The translations under genes were made by a program, and so were the position numbers. The notes beneath the pieces are model-generated. The model saw only the letters and a program-made list of their open reading frames with translations, did not search any database and was not told where the DNA came from. Below are positions 40,761 through 48,332 of a stretch of DNA of 64,000 nt, piece after piece; position 1 is the stretch's first letter, and the number at the start of each line of letters is the position of its first letter. The stretch comes from Streptomyces sp. Ag109_O5-1 (GTDB lineage Bacteria > Actinomycetota > Actinomycetes > Streptomycetales > Streptomycetaceae). The stretch spans positions 9,300,001-9,364,000 of the forward strand of contig NZ_RKQF01000001.1 in assembly GCF_003814875.1 (NCBI RefSeq), in the 5' to 3' direction.

Positions 40761-42101
40761 ATGCAGCCCAACTCACTGCTCGACGCGATCCTGGACGAGG
40801 CGGGGATCTCGCACGCCGGTCTCGCCGCCCATGTCAACCAGGCGGGCCGGGCGCGTGGGCTCGCGCTCCGTTACGAACACACCGCCGTCGCGCGGTGGTT
40901 GAAGGGGCAGCGGCCGAGAGGCCAGGTGCCGGACCTGATCTGCGAGGTGCTGGCCGGCCGGCTGCACCGCCCCGTGACCCTCGACGACATCGGCCTCGGC
41001 GTCCCCGGCGAGCCCAGCGTCCCGCACGCAACCTCGCTCTCCGGATTCGTCGAACGGGCCACCGCCCTGTGGCGGTCCGACGAACAACAGCGCCCGCACA
41101 TACTCGGCGCCCCCGCCGTCACCGGCACGCCCGCGGTAATGCCGGTGTGGGAGTGGGAGAACCCCCCGGAGGACGTCGACGTCTCGCGCGGCGGGCGGCA
41201 CCGGGTCACCCATGCAGACCTGGAGATGCTGCGCTCCGCCCGCGCCCACTACGAGCAGATGTACCGCAAGGCCGGCGGCATGGCGACCCGCACCAGGATC
41301 GTCGGCTTCCTGAACGCCGAGGCGGCCCCACTGCTGCGCGGCAGCTACACGGATGCCACGGGGCGTCAACTGCACCGCGCGACCGGCGGGTTGGTGGCGA
41401 TCGCGGGTATCTGCGCCTACGACTCCGACGCCCACGGCCTCGCCCAGCGCTACTTCCACCAGGCACTGCGGCTGGCAAAGGCGAGCGGTGACCGGGGACT
41501 CGGCGCCTACGTCATCGCGCTGCTCGTCAACCAGGCGCTGTTCATGAGGGAGTACCGGCAGGCCGTCGCTTTCGCGGAGGCCGCGCTGCGCGCCGCGGGC
41601 AAGCACATCACCCCCGCCCTCGCCTCCGACCTCTACGCGATGCAGGCCAAGGCGTATGCCCACCTCGGCGACGGCACGAGCGCGCTGTCCTGCATCCGGC
41701 GGGCCGAGACGGCCGCCGAACGCATCCGGCGCGGCCACGAACCCGACGAGACCGGCTATGTCCAACCCGGACTGGTCAATGTGCAGGTGGCCGAGGCGCT
41801 GCTAAGCCTCGGTGAGATCGCCGCCGCCCGGGAGCATGCCGCGGCCGCCGTCGACAACCCGGCCCACGACCGGGGGCGGGTGCACCGGCTCGCCATGCTC
41901 AGCACCATCGAACTGCGCCAGGGAAACGCGGACAACGCGGTGGCCACGGCCGTGCAGATGGCCGAACAGGCCCGCGGAATGGAGTCCCAGCGTCTGCGCG
42001 ACAGACTCCGCGCGGTACGCGAGCACCTGGTGCGCAGCGGTGGTGCCGGAACCGCCGAAGCCGCCGAACTCATCGACGGCGCACTGCGCGTACCGCTGTA
42101 G
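40761..42101 (+). CDS. HTH-TPR regulator of the NsdA type
   Basis: A 446-residue protein with an N-terminal helix-turn-helix-like region (SLLDAILDEAGISHAGLAAH, LRYEHTAVARWLKGQRPRG, residues about 5-52) and a long tetratricopeptide-like C-terminal half from about residue 200 (AQRYFHQALRLAKASGDRGL, YRQAVAFAEAALRAAGKHIT, LASDLYAMQAKAYAHLGDG). This layout is that of the Streptomyces NsdA/NsdB family, negative regulators of differentiation and antibiotic production. It has the helical linker WEWENPPEDVDVSRGGRHRV typical of the group. A perfect palindrome lies just upstream. A Nudix gene follows by 67 bases and may be co-transcribed. Confidence 0.88.
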   Translation: MQPNSLLDAILDEAGISHAGLAAHVNQAGRARGLALRYEHTAVARWLKGQRPRGQVPDLICEVLAGRLHRPVTLDDIGLGVPGEPSVPHATSLSGFVERATALWRSDEQQRPHILGAPAVTGTPAVMPVWEWENPPEDVDVSRGGRHRVTHADLEMLRSARAHYEQMYRKAGGMATRTRIVGFLNAEAAPLLRGSYTDATGRQLHRATGGLVAIAGICAYDSDAHGLAQRYFHQALRLAKASGDRGLGAYVIALLVNQALFMREYRQAVAFAEAALRAAGKHITPALASDLYAMQAKAYAHLGDGTSALSCIRRAETAAERIRRGHEPDETGYVQPGLVNVQVAEALLSLGEIAAAREHAAAAVDNPAHDRGRVHRLAMLSTIELRQGNADNAVATAVQMAEQARGMESQRLRDRLRAVREHLVRSGGAGTAEAAELIDGALRVPL

Positions 42102-42168
42102 AGGCCCGGTAGGCCTGAGGAGTCCCTACTGCGATATTGCCACTTACTCGGCGGAAGGTGGCAGAACC

Positions 42169-42705
42169 GTGCAGTGGACGAAACAGAACGAACAAACTGT
42201 GTATGAAAACCGCTGGTTCAGCGTCAATCTCGCAGATGTCGAGCTGCCGGACGGCCGGCATCTCGACCACTTCCTGATACGGCTGCGGCCCGTGGCCGTG
42301 GCGACGGTGGTCAACGAGGCCAATGAGGTACTCCTCCTGTGGCGCCACCGTTTCATCACCGACAGCTGGGGGTGGGAACTGGCCGCGGGGGTCGTCGAGG
42401 ACGGCGAGGACATCGCGTACGCGGCCGCCAGGGAACTGGAGGAGGAGACCGGCTGGCGGCCGGGGACCCTGCACCATCTCATGACCGTGGAGCCGTCCAA
42501 CGGCCTCACCGACGCCCGGCACCACATCTACTGGTCCGACGAGGGCGAGTACGTCGGACACCCCGTGGACGACTTCGAGTCGGACCGCCGGGAGTGGGTA
42601 CCCCTCAAGCTCGTCCCGGACATGATCGCCCGTGGGGAGGTCCCGGCCGCCAACATGGCGGCCGCGTTACTCCTGTTGCATCACATGCGGCTCACTGATG
42701 ATTAG
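42169..42705 (+). CDS. Nudix hydrolase
   Basis: A 178-residue Nudix protein. The box GVVEDGEDIAYAAARELEEE-TGW spans residues 74-96 with all catalytic glutamates in place. The N-terminal strand YENRWFSVNLADVELPDG and DHFLIRLRPVAVATVV resemble ADP-ribose pyrophosphatases, which hydrolyse ADP-sugars. The start is GTG 42169 with GGAAGGTGG upstream; the longer frame upstream belongs to the previous gene's complement. It follows the TPR regulator and its stop overlaps the convergent 85-residue gene by three bases. Substrate cannot be inferred beyond a nucleoside diphosphate linked compound. Confidence 0.92.
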   Translation: MQWTKQNEQTVYENRWFSVNLADVELPDGRHLDHFLIRLRPVAVATVVNEANEVLLLWRHRFITDSWGWELAAGVVEDGEDIAYAAARELEEETGWRPGTLHHLMTVEPSNGLTDARHHIYWSDEGEYVGHPVDDFESDRREWVPLKLVPDMIARGEVPAANMAAALLLLHHMRLTDD

Positions 42706-42959
42706 TGGGCCAGCGCCTGCCAGACGGTGACGACCAGGGCGCCCAGTGCGGTGAGCGCGGAGATCGAGGGCAGGGGCCAGCGAGCGTGCTCCAGCGAGGC
42801 AAGTCGGGTGTTCAGGTCGTCCAGTTCCTTGGCCGTCTCCTTGGTGCGATGGCTGAGCAGGTTCAGTCCTCCCTCGACCTGGGCGTAGGCCACATCGAGG
42901 CGACGACGTAACTCTGCGAGTTCTCCTTGGACCACGGGATGCTCTGGTTCGGTGGCCAC
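42702..42959 (-). CDS. Small coiled-coil protein with C-terminal membrane anchor
   Basis: An 85-residue protein: a charged helical region with heptad-like leucines (LAELRRRLDVAYAQVEGGLN, LLSHRTKETAKELDDLNTRL, residues about 14-58) and a C-terminal transmembrane helix (ISALTALGALVVTVWQALA). The GTG start at 42959 is supported by AAGGAG eight bases upstream; the larger frame is an antisense shadow. Its stop overlaps the convergent Nudix stop. Tail-anchored coiled-coil proteins of this size are common in actinobacteria and phages but this one resembles no family I can name. It diverges from the FGGY kinase gene. Confidence 0.7.
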   Translation of the reverse strand: MATEPEHPVVQGELAELRRRLDVAYAQVEGGLNLLSHRTKETAKELDDLNTRLASLEHARWPLPSISALTALGALVVTVWQALAH

Positions 42960-43081
42960 GGGTCCGCTCCTTTGCGTAGTCGAAGATGTCGTTCCGCATC
43001 CCATTGCATGCGCATGATGAGTGAACTCGCCTGGTGAACGCGTGGGGAGAGTGTGCGAAGGGCATATGCGTGCCCGGCGCG

Positions 43082-43096
43082 CACACGGTGTGTGAA
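43082..43096. promoter_or_regulatory. Palindrome CACAC-GGT-GTGTG(AA)
   Basis: Five-base perfect inverted repeat with three-base spacer, followed by AA. It shares arm and spacing with the site at 40698. It lies between the divergent 85-residue gene and the FGGY kinase gene. Confidence 0.45.
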
Positions 43097-43101
43097 AAAC
43101 C

Positions 43102-43133
43102 CGGGCCCGGCACCGATGATGGTGCCGGGCCCG
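43102..43133. terminator. Thirteen-base-pair hairpin in a divergent promoter region
   Basis: CGGGCCCGGCACC (43102-43114) pairs perfectly with GGTGCCGGGCCCG (43121-43133) around a six-base loop. No gene ends here on either strand: the left neighbour starts at 42959 on the minus strand and the right one at 43225 on the plus strand. It may therefore be a leader hairpin, an insulator, or the leftover terminator of a lost gene. Confidence 0.55.
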
Positions 43134-43224
43134 TGGGGCATCGCTCCCTGTAACCAAGTACGGCGCAGCCGTCGGACGGCGAGTGCCGGCCGACCCCCCG
43201 CACCCTTCCGACCCGAGGAACCTC

Positions 43225-44715
43225 ATGACCCTGCTGCTCGGCATCGACATCGGCACCTCCGGCTCCAAGGGCGTGCTCACCCGCCCCGACGGCGAGCTCG
43301 TCGCCCAGGCCGTGCGCGACCACCGCACCTCCAGCCCGCGGCCCGGCTGGGTGGAGCACGACGCGGAGGCCGTCTGGTGGCAGGACTTCCGGGAGCTGGC
43401 CGGCGAGTTGCTGGCCCGCGCACCGCACGGCGAGCGGCCGGCCGCGGTCGGGGTCAGCGGTATCGGCCCCTGCCTGCTGCCCACGGACGCCTCCGGCACC
43501 CCGCTGCGGCCGGCCGTCCTGTACGGCGTCGACACCCGGGCCGGGCAGGAGATCGCCGAGCAGACCGCCCGCTACGGCGCCGAGGAGGTGCTGTCCCGCT
43601 GCGGGTCACCGCTGACCAGTCAGGCGATCGGTCCCAAACTCGCCTGGCTGCGCCGCCACGAGCCGGACGTCTACGCCCGCACCCGGCGCTGGTTCATGGC
43701 GAGCTCCTACCTCGCCCACCGACTCACCGGCGCCTATGTCCTGGACCATCACTCGGCCAGCCAGTGCACCCCGCTGTACGACCTGCGCGAGCAGGCGTGG
43801 ATCGAGGACCGGTGCGAGGAGATCGCCCCCGGACCGGAGTGGCCGCGGCTGGTCCAGCCCGCCGAGGTGGTCGGCACCGTCACCGCGGGGGCCGCCGCCC
43901 AGACCGGACTCCCGGTAGGCGTCCCGGTGGTCGCCGGCACGGTGGACGCCTGGGCCGAGGCCACCGCGGTCGGCGTCCGCAGCCCCGGGGACGTCATGCT
44001 GATGTACGGCACCACCATGTTCCTGGTGAACGTCACGGCCGACGTGGTGAGCAGCCCGCGGCTGTGGGGCACCGCGGGCGCCTTCCCCGGCACGTACTGC
44101 CTGGCCGCCGGGATGGCCACCTCGGGAGCGGTCACCGGCTGGCTGCGCGACCTCACCGGGGTCCCGTACGAGACCCTGACGGCCGAGGCGGCCGAGGTGC
44201 CGCCCGGCGCGCAGGGCCTGCTGATGCTGCCGTACTTCGCCGGGGAGCGCACCCCGCTGTTCGACCCGGACGCCCGGGGCCTGCTGCACGGTCTGACGCT
44301 GCGGCATCAGCGCGGCCACCTGTACCGGGCCGCGCTGGAGGGCACCGCCTTCGGGGTACGGCACAACCTCGCCGCCATGGCCGAGGCGGGCGGCGACCTC
44401 CGCCGGCTGGTCGCCGTGGGCGGCGGCGCCCGCACCCTGTGGACCCGGATCGTCTCCGACGTCACCGGCAGGCCGCAGGAACTGCCGCGCCACACCATCG
44501 GCGCGGCGTACGGCGACACGTTCTTCGCCGCGCTGGGCGCGGGGCTGGCCGGCCCCGACGACATCGACGACTGGAACCCGACCGTGGCCGTGGTGGAGCC
44601 GGCCCCCGAGGCCGGTGCGGTCTACGACGAGCTCTACCGGCTCTACCTGGACCTCTACCCGGCGACCCGCGAGGCGGCGCACGCCCTGGCGGCCCGCCAG
44701 CGGGCGGACTCCTGA
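43225..44715 (+). CDS. FGGY-family carbohydrate kinase (xylulokinase-like)
   Basis: A 496-residue sugar kinase of the FGGY family. The N-terminal ATP-binding fold starts MTLLLGIDIGTSGSKGVLTR; the catalytic base region is GTVDAWAEA; the C-terminal domain has YFAGERTPLFDPDARG, ALEGTAFGVRHN and VGGGARTLWTRIVSDVTG, the adenosine-binding family signature. The ATG 43225 is preceded by GAGGAA. The sequence is closest in character to xylulokinases, but FGGY specificity is hard to read. No isomerase or sugar transporter is nearby; the broken transketolase and SorC genes 10 kb away hint that a sugar pathway once was larger. A strong terminator follows. Confidence 0.9.
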   Translation: MTLLLGIDIGTSGSKGVLTRPDGELVAQAVRDHRTSSPRPGWVEHDAEAVWWQDFRELAGELLARAPHGERPAAVGVSGIGPCLLPTDASGTPLRPAVLYGVDTRAGQEIAEQTARYGAEEVLSRCGSPLTSQAIGPKLAWLRRHEPDVYARTRRWFMASSYLAHRLTGAYVLDHHSASQCTPLYDLREQAWIEDRCEEIAPGPEWPRLVQPAEVVGTVTAGAAAQTGLPVGVPVVAGTVDAWAEATAVGVRSPGDVMLMYGTTMFLVNVTADVVSSPRLWGTAGAFPGTYCLAAGMATSGAVTGWLRDLTGVPYETLTAEAAEVPPGAQGLLMLPYFAGERTPLFDPDARGLLHGLTLRHQRGHLYRAALEGTAFGVRHNLAAMAEAGGDLRRLVAVGGGARTLWTRIVSDVTGRPQELPRHTIGAAYGDTFFAALGAGLAGPDDIDDWNPTVAVVEPAPEAGAVYDELYRLYLDLYPATREAAHALAARQRADS

Positions 44716-44783
44716 CGGATCGGATGACGGATCGGACCGGCTGATCCCGACCGCTCGCGTACACGCGCGCTCACGTACACACG

Positions 44784-44819
44784 CCGAGGGGGCCCGGACC
44801 ATCGGACGGGCCCCCTCGG
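44784..44819. terminator. Bidirectional terminator between FGGY kinase and hydroxyacyl-CoA dehydrogenase
   Basis: CCGAGGGGGCCC (44784-44795) pairs perfectly with GGGCCCCCTCGG (44808-44819) around a 12-base loop, between convergent genes. Confidence 0.8.
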
Positions 44820-44871
44820 TCTCTGCCAGACGCCGGAACAGGGCGGTTCGGCGGTGTCGCCGGACCCGCCG

Positions 44872-45729
44872 CTAGTACGTGTAGAAGCCCGAGCCGGTCT
44901 TCCGCCCCAGCCGGCCCGCCTCGACCATGCGCTGGAGCAGCGGGGGAGCGGCGTACAGCGGCTCCTTGTACTCGGCGTACATGCTGTTCGCGATCGACAC
45001 GATGGTGTCCAGGCCGATCAGGTCGGACAGCCGCAGCGGGCCCATCGGGTGGGCGCAGCCCATCTCCATGCCGTTGTCGATGTCCTCGCGGCCCGCGATA
45101 CCGGACTCGAACATCCGGATGGCGGAGAGCAGATACGGCACCAGCAGCGCGTTGACCACGAAGCCGGAGCGGTCCTGGGCGCGGATCGCGTGCTTGCCGA
45201 GCACCTTCTCGGCGAACAGCTGGGCGCGGCTGAGGGTGCCCTCGGAGGTGGTGAGCGCCGGGATCAGCTCGACCAGCTTCTGCACCGGGGCCGGGTTGAA
45301 GAAGTGGATGCCGATCACGTGGTCGGGGCGGGAGGTCGCGACGGCCAGCTTCACCAGCGGGATCGAGGAGGTGTTGGAGGCCAGGATGGCGTCCGGGCGG
45401 GTCATCACCTGGTCGAGCACCTGGAAGATCTCCGTCTTCACCTGCTCGTTCTCCACGACGGCCTCGATCACCAGGTCGCGGTCGGCGAACTCGCCGAGGT
45501 CCGTGGTGAAGCTCAGCCGCGCCAGCGTGGCGTCCCGCTCCTCCTCGCTGATCTTGCCGCGCTCGGCGGCCTTGCCCAGGGAGTTGAACAGCCGGGTACG
45601 GCCGATCTCCAGTGCCTCGCCGGTGGTCTCGGCGACCTTCACGTCCAGTCCGGCGCGGGCGCACACCTCGGCGATGCCCGCTCCCATCTGGCCGCAGCCC
45701 ACGACTCCGACCTTCTCGATGTCGGTCAC
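44872..45729 (-). CDS. 3-hydroxybutyryl-CoA dehydrogenase family protein
   Basis: A 285-residue 3-hydroxyacyl-CoA dehydrogenase, one of the short FadB2/Hbd type. The NAD fold begins VGVVGCGQMGAGIAEVCARA; the catalytic His lies in IGIHFFNPAPVQKLVELI; the C-terminal domain contains QDRSGFVVNALLVPYLLSAI and HPMGPLRLSDLIGLD, and ends GRKTGSGFYTY. It oxidises 3-hydroxyacyl-CoA (C4 likely) to the ketoacyl-CoA with NAD(P), in beta-oxidation or butyrate/PHB metabolism. Start GTG at 45729. It is transcribed alone, divergent from the GHL10 gene. Confidence 0.94.
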   Translation of the reverse strand: MTDIEKVGVVGCGQMGAGIAEVCARAGLDVKVAETTGEALEIGRTRLFNSLGKAAERGKISEEERDATLARLSFTTDLGEFADRDLVIEAVVENEQVKTEIFQVLDQVMTRPDAILASNTSSIPLVKLAVATSRPDHVIGIHFFNPAPVQKLVELIPALTTSEGTLSRAQLFAEKVLGKHAIRAQDRSGFVVNALLVPYLLSAIRMFESGIAGREDIDNGMEMGCAHPMGPLRLSDLIGLDTIVSIANSMYAEYKEPLYAAPPLLQRMVEAGRLGRKTGSGFYTY

Positions 45730-45915
45730 ATCGTCCCCTTCGCTGATCTACGGGCGGCCGGCAGGACCTCCGGATCCGGTGCCTGCTCCGTTCGTGCACG
45801 TTACCCGTAAGTATCGATGATCGATCGTCCGGGTGGGGCATCCTGCCCGCGGACGAAGATCCGCCAGGGTGCGGATCCCCCTACCGGATCCCCCCGAGCG
45901 TAAGAGGGTCTCACG

Positions 45916-47145
45916 ATGGCAGGAGTGTCTCGCAGGGCATTCGCGTTGGCCGCGCTGTCGACGCTGACGCTGGTCACGCCGGGCGCGGCGGCCGTACGGG
46001 GACGCCCCCGCCGGGCGGCCACGGAGATGCGGGGCATGTGGCTGGCGACCGTCTCCAACCGTGACTGGCCCTCCCGTACCGGTCTCACCGCTTCGGACCA
46101 GCGCAAGGAGCTGACCGCCCTCCTCGACAAGGCGGTCGACCACCGGCTGAACGCCGTGATGTTCCAGGTACGGCCCACCGCCGACGCGTTCTGGCCCTCG
46201 CCGTTCGAGCCCTGGTCCGAGTACCTCACGGGCACCCAGGGCGGGGACCCCGGCTGGGACCCGCTGGGCGTGGCCGTCGAGGAGGCCCATGCCAGGGGTC
46301 TGCAACTGCATGCCTGGTTCAACCCGTACCGGATCGCCAACAACACCGACCCCGGCAGGCTGGTCGCCACCCACCCCGCCCGCACGCACCCGGACTGGGT
46401 GGTGCCGTACGGCGGCAAGCTCTACTACAACCCGGGCATCCCGGCGGTCCGCGCCTTCGTGGAGCAGGCGATCCTGGACGCGGTCGCCAAGTACCCCCTG
46501 GACGCCGTCCACTTCGACGACTACTTCTACCCGTACCCGATGGCCGGCCAGACCTTCGACGACGACGACGCCTACGACACCCACGGCGGCGACTTCTCGT
46601 CGCGGGCGGCCTGGCGGCGGGACAACATCGACAAGCTGGTGACCGAGACCGCCGCCGGGATCAAGGAGCTGCGGCCCGGGACCCGGTTCGGGATCAGCCC
46701 GTTCGCGGTGTGGCGCAACGCCGGCACCGACTCCCGGGGCTCCGACACCAAGGCGGGCGTCGAGACGTACGACGACCTGTACGCGGACACCCGGACATGG
46801 GTGCAGGAGAACTGGATCGACTACATCGTCCCGCAGGCGTACTGGCAGATCGGCAACACGGCCGCCGACTACGCCAAGGTCGTCGACTGGTGGGCGGGCG
46901 TGGCCAAGGACACCGGGACCCGGCTCTACATCGGCGAGGCCCTCTACCAGGCGGGGGCCGCCGACGCGCCCTCGGCCTGGCAGGACCCGGCCGAGCTCTC
47001 CCGGCATCTGACCCTGGCCGACCGGTATCCGCAGGTCGGCGGGCATGTGTACTTCGCGGCCAAGGAGGTGGCCGCCGATCCGATCGGGGCGCTCTCGCGG
47101 GTGGTCGCCGACCACTACCAGCAGCCGGCGCTTCCGCCGGGCTGA
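45916..47145 (+). CDS. Secreted GHL10 (DUF187) glycoside hydrolase-like protein
   Basis: A 409-residue secreted protein. The signal (VSRRAFALAALSTLTLVTPG, with twin arginines) is followed by a glycosyl hydrolase-like 10 barrel: EMRGMWLATVSNRDWPSRTG, LNAVMFQVRPTADAFWPSP, LQLHAWFNPYRIAN, VHFDDYFYPYP and GISPFAVWRN; the conserved Asp/Glu of DFDDYFYP-type motif is kept. The GHL10 family is thought to act on polysaccharide or cell-wall sugars, but its substrate is not settled. The RR motif points to possible Tat export. It is transcribed alone and diverges from the 3-hydroxyacyl-CoA dehydrogenase. Confidence 0.93.
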   Translation: MAGVSRRAFALAALSTLTLVTPGAAAVRGRPRRAATEMRGMWLATVSNRDWPSRTGLTASDQRKELTALLDKAVDHRLNAVMFQVRPTADAFWPSPFEPWSEYLTGTQGGDPGWDPLGVAVEEAHARGLQLHAWFNPYRIANNTDPGRLVATHPARTHPDWVVPYGGKLYYNPGIPAVRAFVEQAILDAVAKYPLDAVHFDDYFYPYPMAGQTFDDDDAYDTHGGDFSSRAAWRRDNIDKLVTETAAGIKELRPGTRFGISPFAVWRNAGTDSRGSDTKAGVETYDDLYADTRTWVQENWIDYIVPQAYWQIGNTAADYAKVVDWWAGVAKDTGTRLYIGEALYQAGAADAPSAWQDPAELSRHLTLADRYPQVGGHVYFAAKEVAADPIGALSRVVADHYQQPALPPG

Positions 47146-47178
47146 CCTGCGTGCGGCCGGCGACCTGGTCGCCGCGGC

Positions 47179-47379
47179 CTAACGTTGCGGATGGGTCTCC
47201 CGGTGCTTGACCTGGCAGTCGGGGCCGGGGGACATGATGGCCTCGTGGCCGTCCTCGAAGCGGACCCGGTAGGGCGGGGTGCCCTCCGGTCCCAGCACCT
47301 TGACGATGGTCGAGACATGGTCGTGCTGACCGACCACCCTGCCGTGCTGGACAAGCTGGTCGCCCTCGGATGCACGCAT
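47179..47379 (-). CDS. DUF1918 protein
   Basis: A 66-residue DUF1918 protein: MRASEGDQLVQHGRVVGQHD, then IVKVLGPEGTPPYRVRFEDG and HEAIMSPGPDC. The fold is a small beta barrel like that of SH3 or plant-type proteins, and the family is widespread in actinobacteria with unknown function. The start at 47379 has GGAG close upstream. It lies immediately downstream of the DMT transporter gene on the same strand, with a 13-base gap, and probably shares its transcript. Full length for the family. Confidence 0.9.
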   Translation of the reverse strand: MRASEGDQLVQHGRVVGQHDHVSTIVKVLGPEGTPPYRVRFEDGHEAIMSPGPDCQVKHRETHPQR

Positions 47380-47392
47380 CTCCAGGGCCTCC

Positions 47393-48292
47393 TCACGATC
47401 GCGATCGTTGGGTGACGGCGATGCACACGAGCACTGCGGCGGCCGTGAGTGGAGCGGCCGCGGAGAGGTGCTCGCCCAGCAGCAGCACCGACCACACCAG
47501 TGTGAGCAGCGGCTGGGCCAACTGCAACTGGCTGGCCTTCGGAATGCCGACGGCCGCCATGCCCCGGTACCAGACCACCAGGCCGAGGAACTGCGAGCCC
47601 GCCGCCACCCACAGCACACCGAGCACGCCGTGCACGTTCCAGACGACCGGCTCGTACGACAGCGCGACCACCGCGGCCGGCACGGTCAGCGGCAGACAGA
47701 ACACCAGCGCCCAGCCGATGACCTGCCAGCCCGGCATGATCCGGGCCAGCCGGCCGCCCTCGGTGTAGCCGGCCGCGCACACCACGAGCGCCGCGAACAG
47801 GTAGCCGTCGGCCGCCGTGAGTGCCCCGCCGCTCTGCGCGACCGTGAACGTCAGTACGGCCGCCGCACCGGCCAGGGCGGCCGCCCAGAAGGTGCGGGAG
47901 GGCCGGATGCCCATGCGCAGGGCGGAGAAGAGGGCGGTGGTGAGGGGGAGGAGGCCCACGACCACGGCCGCGTGCGAGGTGGTGGAGGTCTGCAGGGCGA
48001 GCGTGGTCAGCATCGGGAAGCCCAGCACGACCCCGGCCGCGACGACGGCCAGCCCCGCCCAGTGCCGGCGCTCGGGCAGCCGTACCCGAAGAGCCAGGAG
48101 GCAGGTGCCCGCCATGGCCGCCGCGAGCACACTGCGCACGGCCACCAGCGACCAGGGGCCGAAGCCCTGCAGGCCCCAGGCCGTGGCAGGGAAGGTGAGG
48201 GAGAAGGCGACGACACCGAGCGCGGCCTGCAGGGTGCCGAGCCGCTGGGAGGCGGGAACGGCGCCGCCGGGATCCGCCGGGGAGGTGCTGAC
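47393..48292 (-). CDS. EamA/DMT-superfamily exporter
   Basis: A 299-residue membrane protein with ten predicted helices in two EamA repeats (LGTLQAALGVVAFSLTFPAT, then YLFAALVVCAAGYTEGGRLA and LQLAQPLLTLVWSVLLLGEH). DMT proteins export metabolites or amino acids. The start is taken as GTG 48292 (VSTSPADPGG) rather than the ATG at 48334, because the latter would overlap the start of the divergent MocR gene and leave no promoter space. The 14 extra residues would be possible but unlikely. MocR regulators often control adjacent transporters, so the divergent MocR gene is a probable regulator. Confidence 0.88.
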   Translation of the reverse strand, partial: VSTSPADPGGAVPASQRLGTLQAALGVVAFSLTFPATAWGLQGFGPWSLVAVRSVLAAAMAGTCLLALRVRLPERRHWAGLAVVAAGVVLGFPMLTTLALQTSTTSHAAVVVGLLPLTTALFSALRMGIRPSRTFWAAALAGAAAVLTFTVAQSGGALTAADGYLFAALVVCAAGYTEGGRLARIMPGWQVIGWALVFCLPLTVPAAVVALSYEPVVWNVHGVLGVLWVAAGSQFLGLVVWYRGMAAVGIPKASQLQLAQPLLTLVWSVLLLGEHLSAAAPLTAAAVLVCIAVTQRSRS

Positions 48293-48311
48293 CGCTATCG
48301 AACTCGAACCG

Positions 48312-48330
48312 GTAGCGCTACTCTGTACTC
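48312..48330. promoter_or_regulatory. Divergent mocR/EamA promoter-operator
   Basis: GTAGCGCTAC at 48312-48321 is a perfect palindrome, followed by CTGTACTC; a partial copy GAGCGTAGC occurs inside the mocR 5' end at 48340. TACTCT at 48319-48324 would be a -10 placing the start of transcription at about the mocR ATG (48333), i.e. a leaderless mRNA; no ribosome site precedes that ATG. Confidence 0.45.
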
Positions 48331-48332
48331 TC

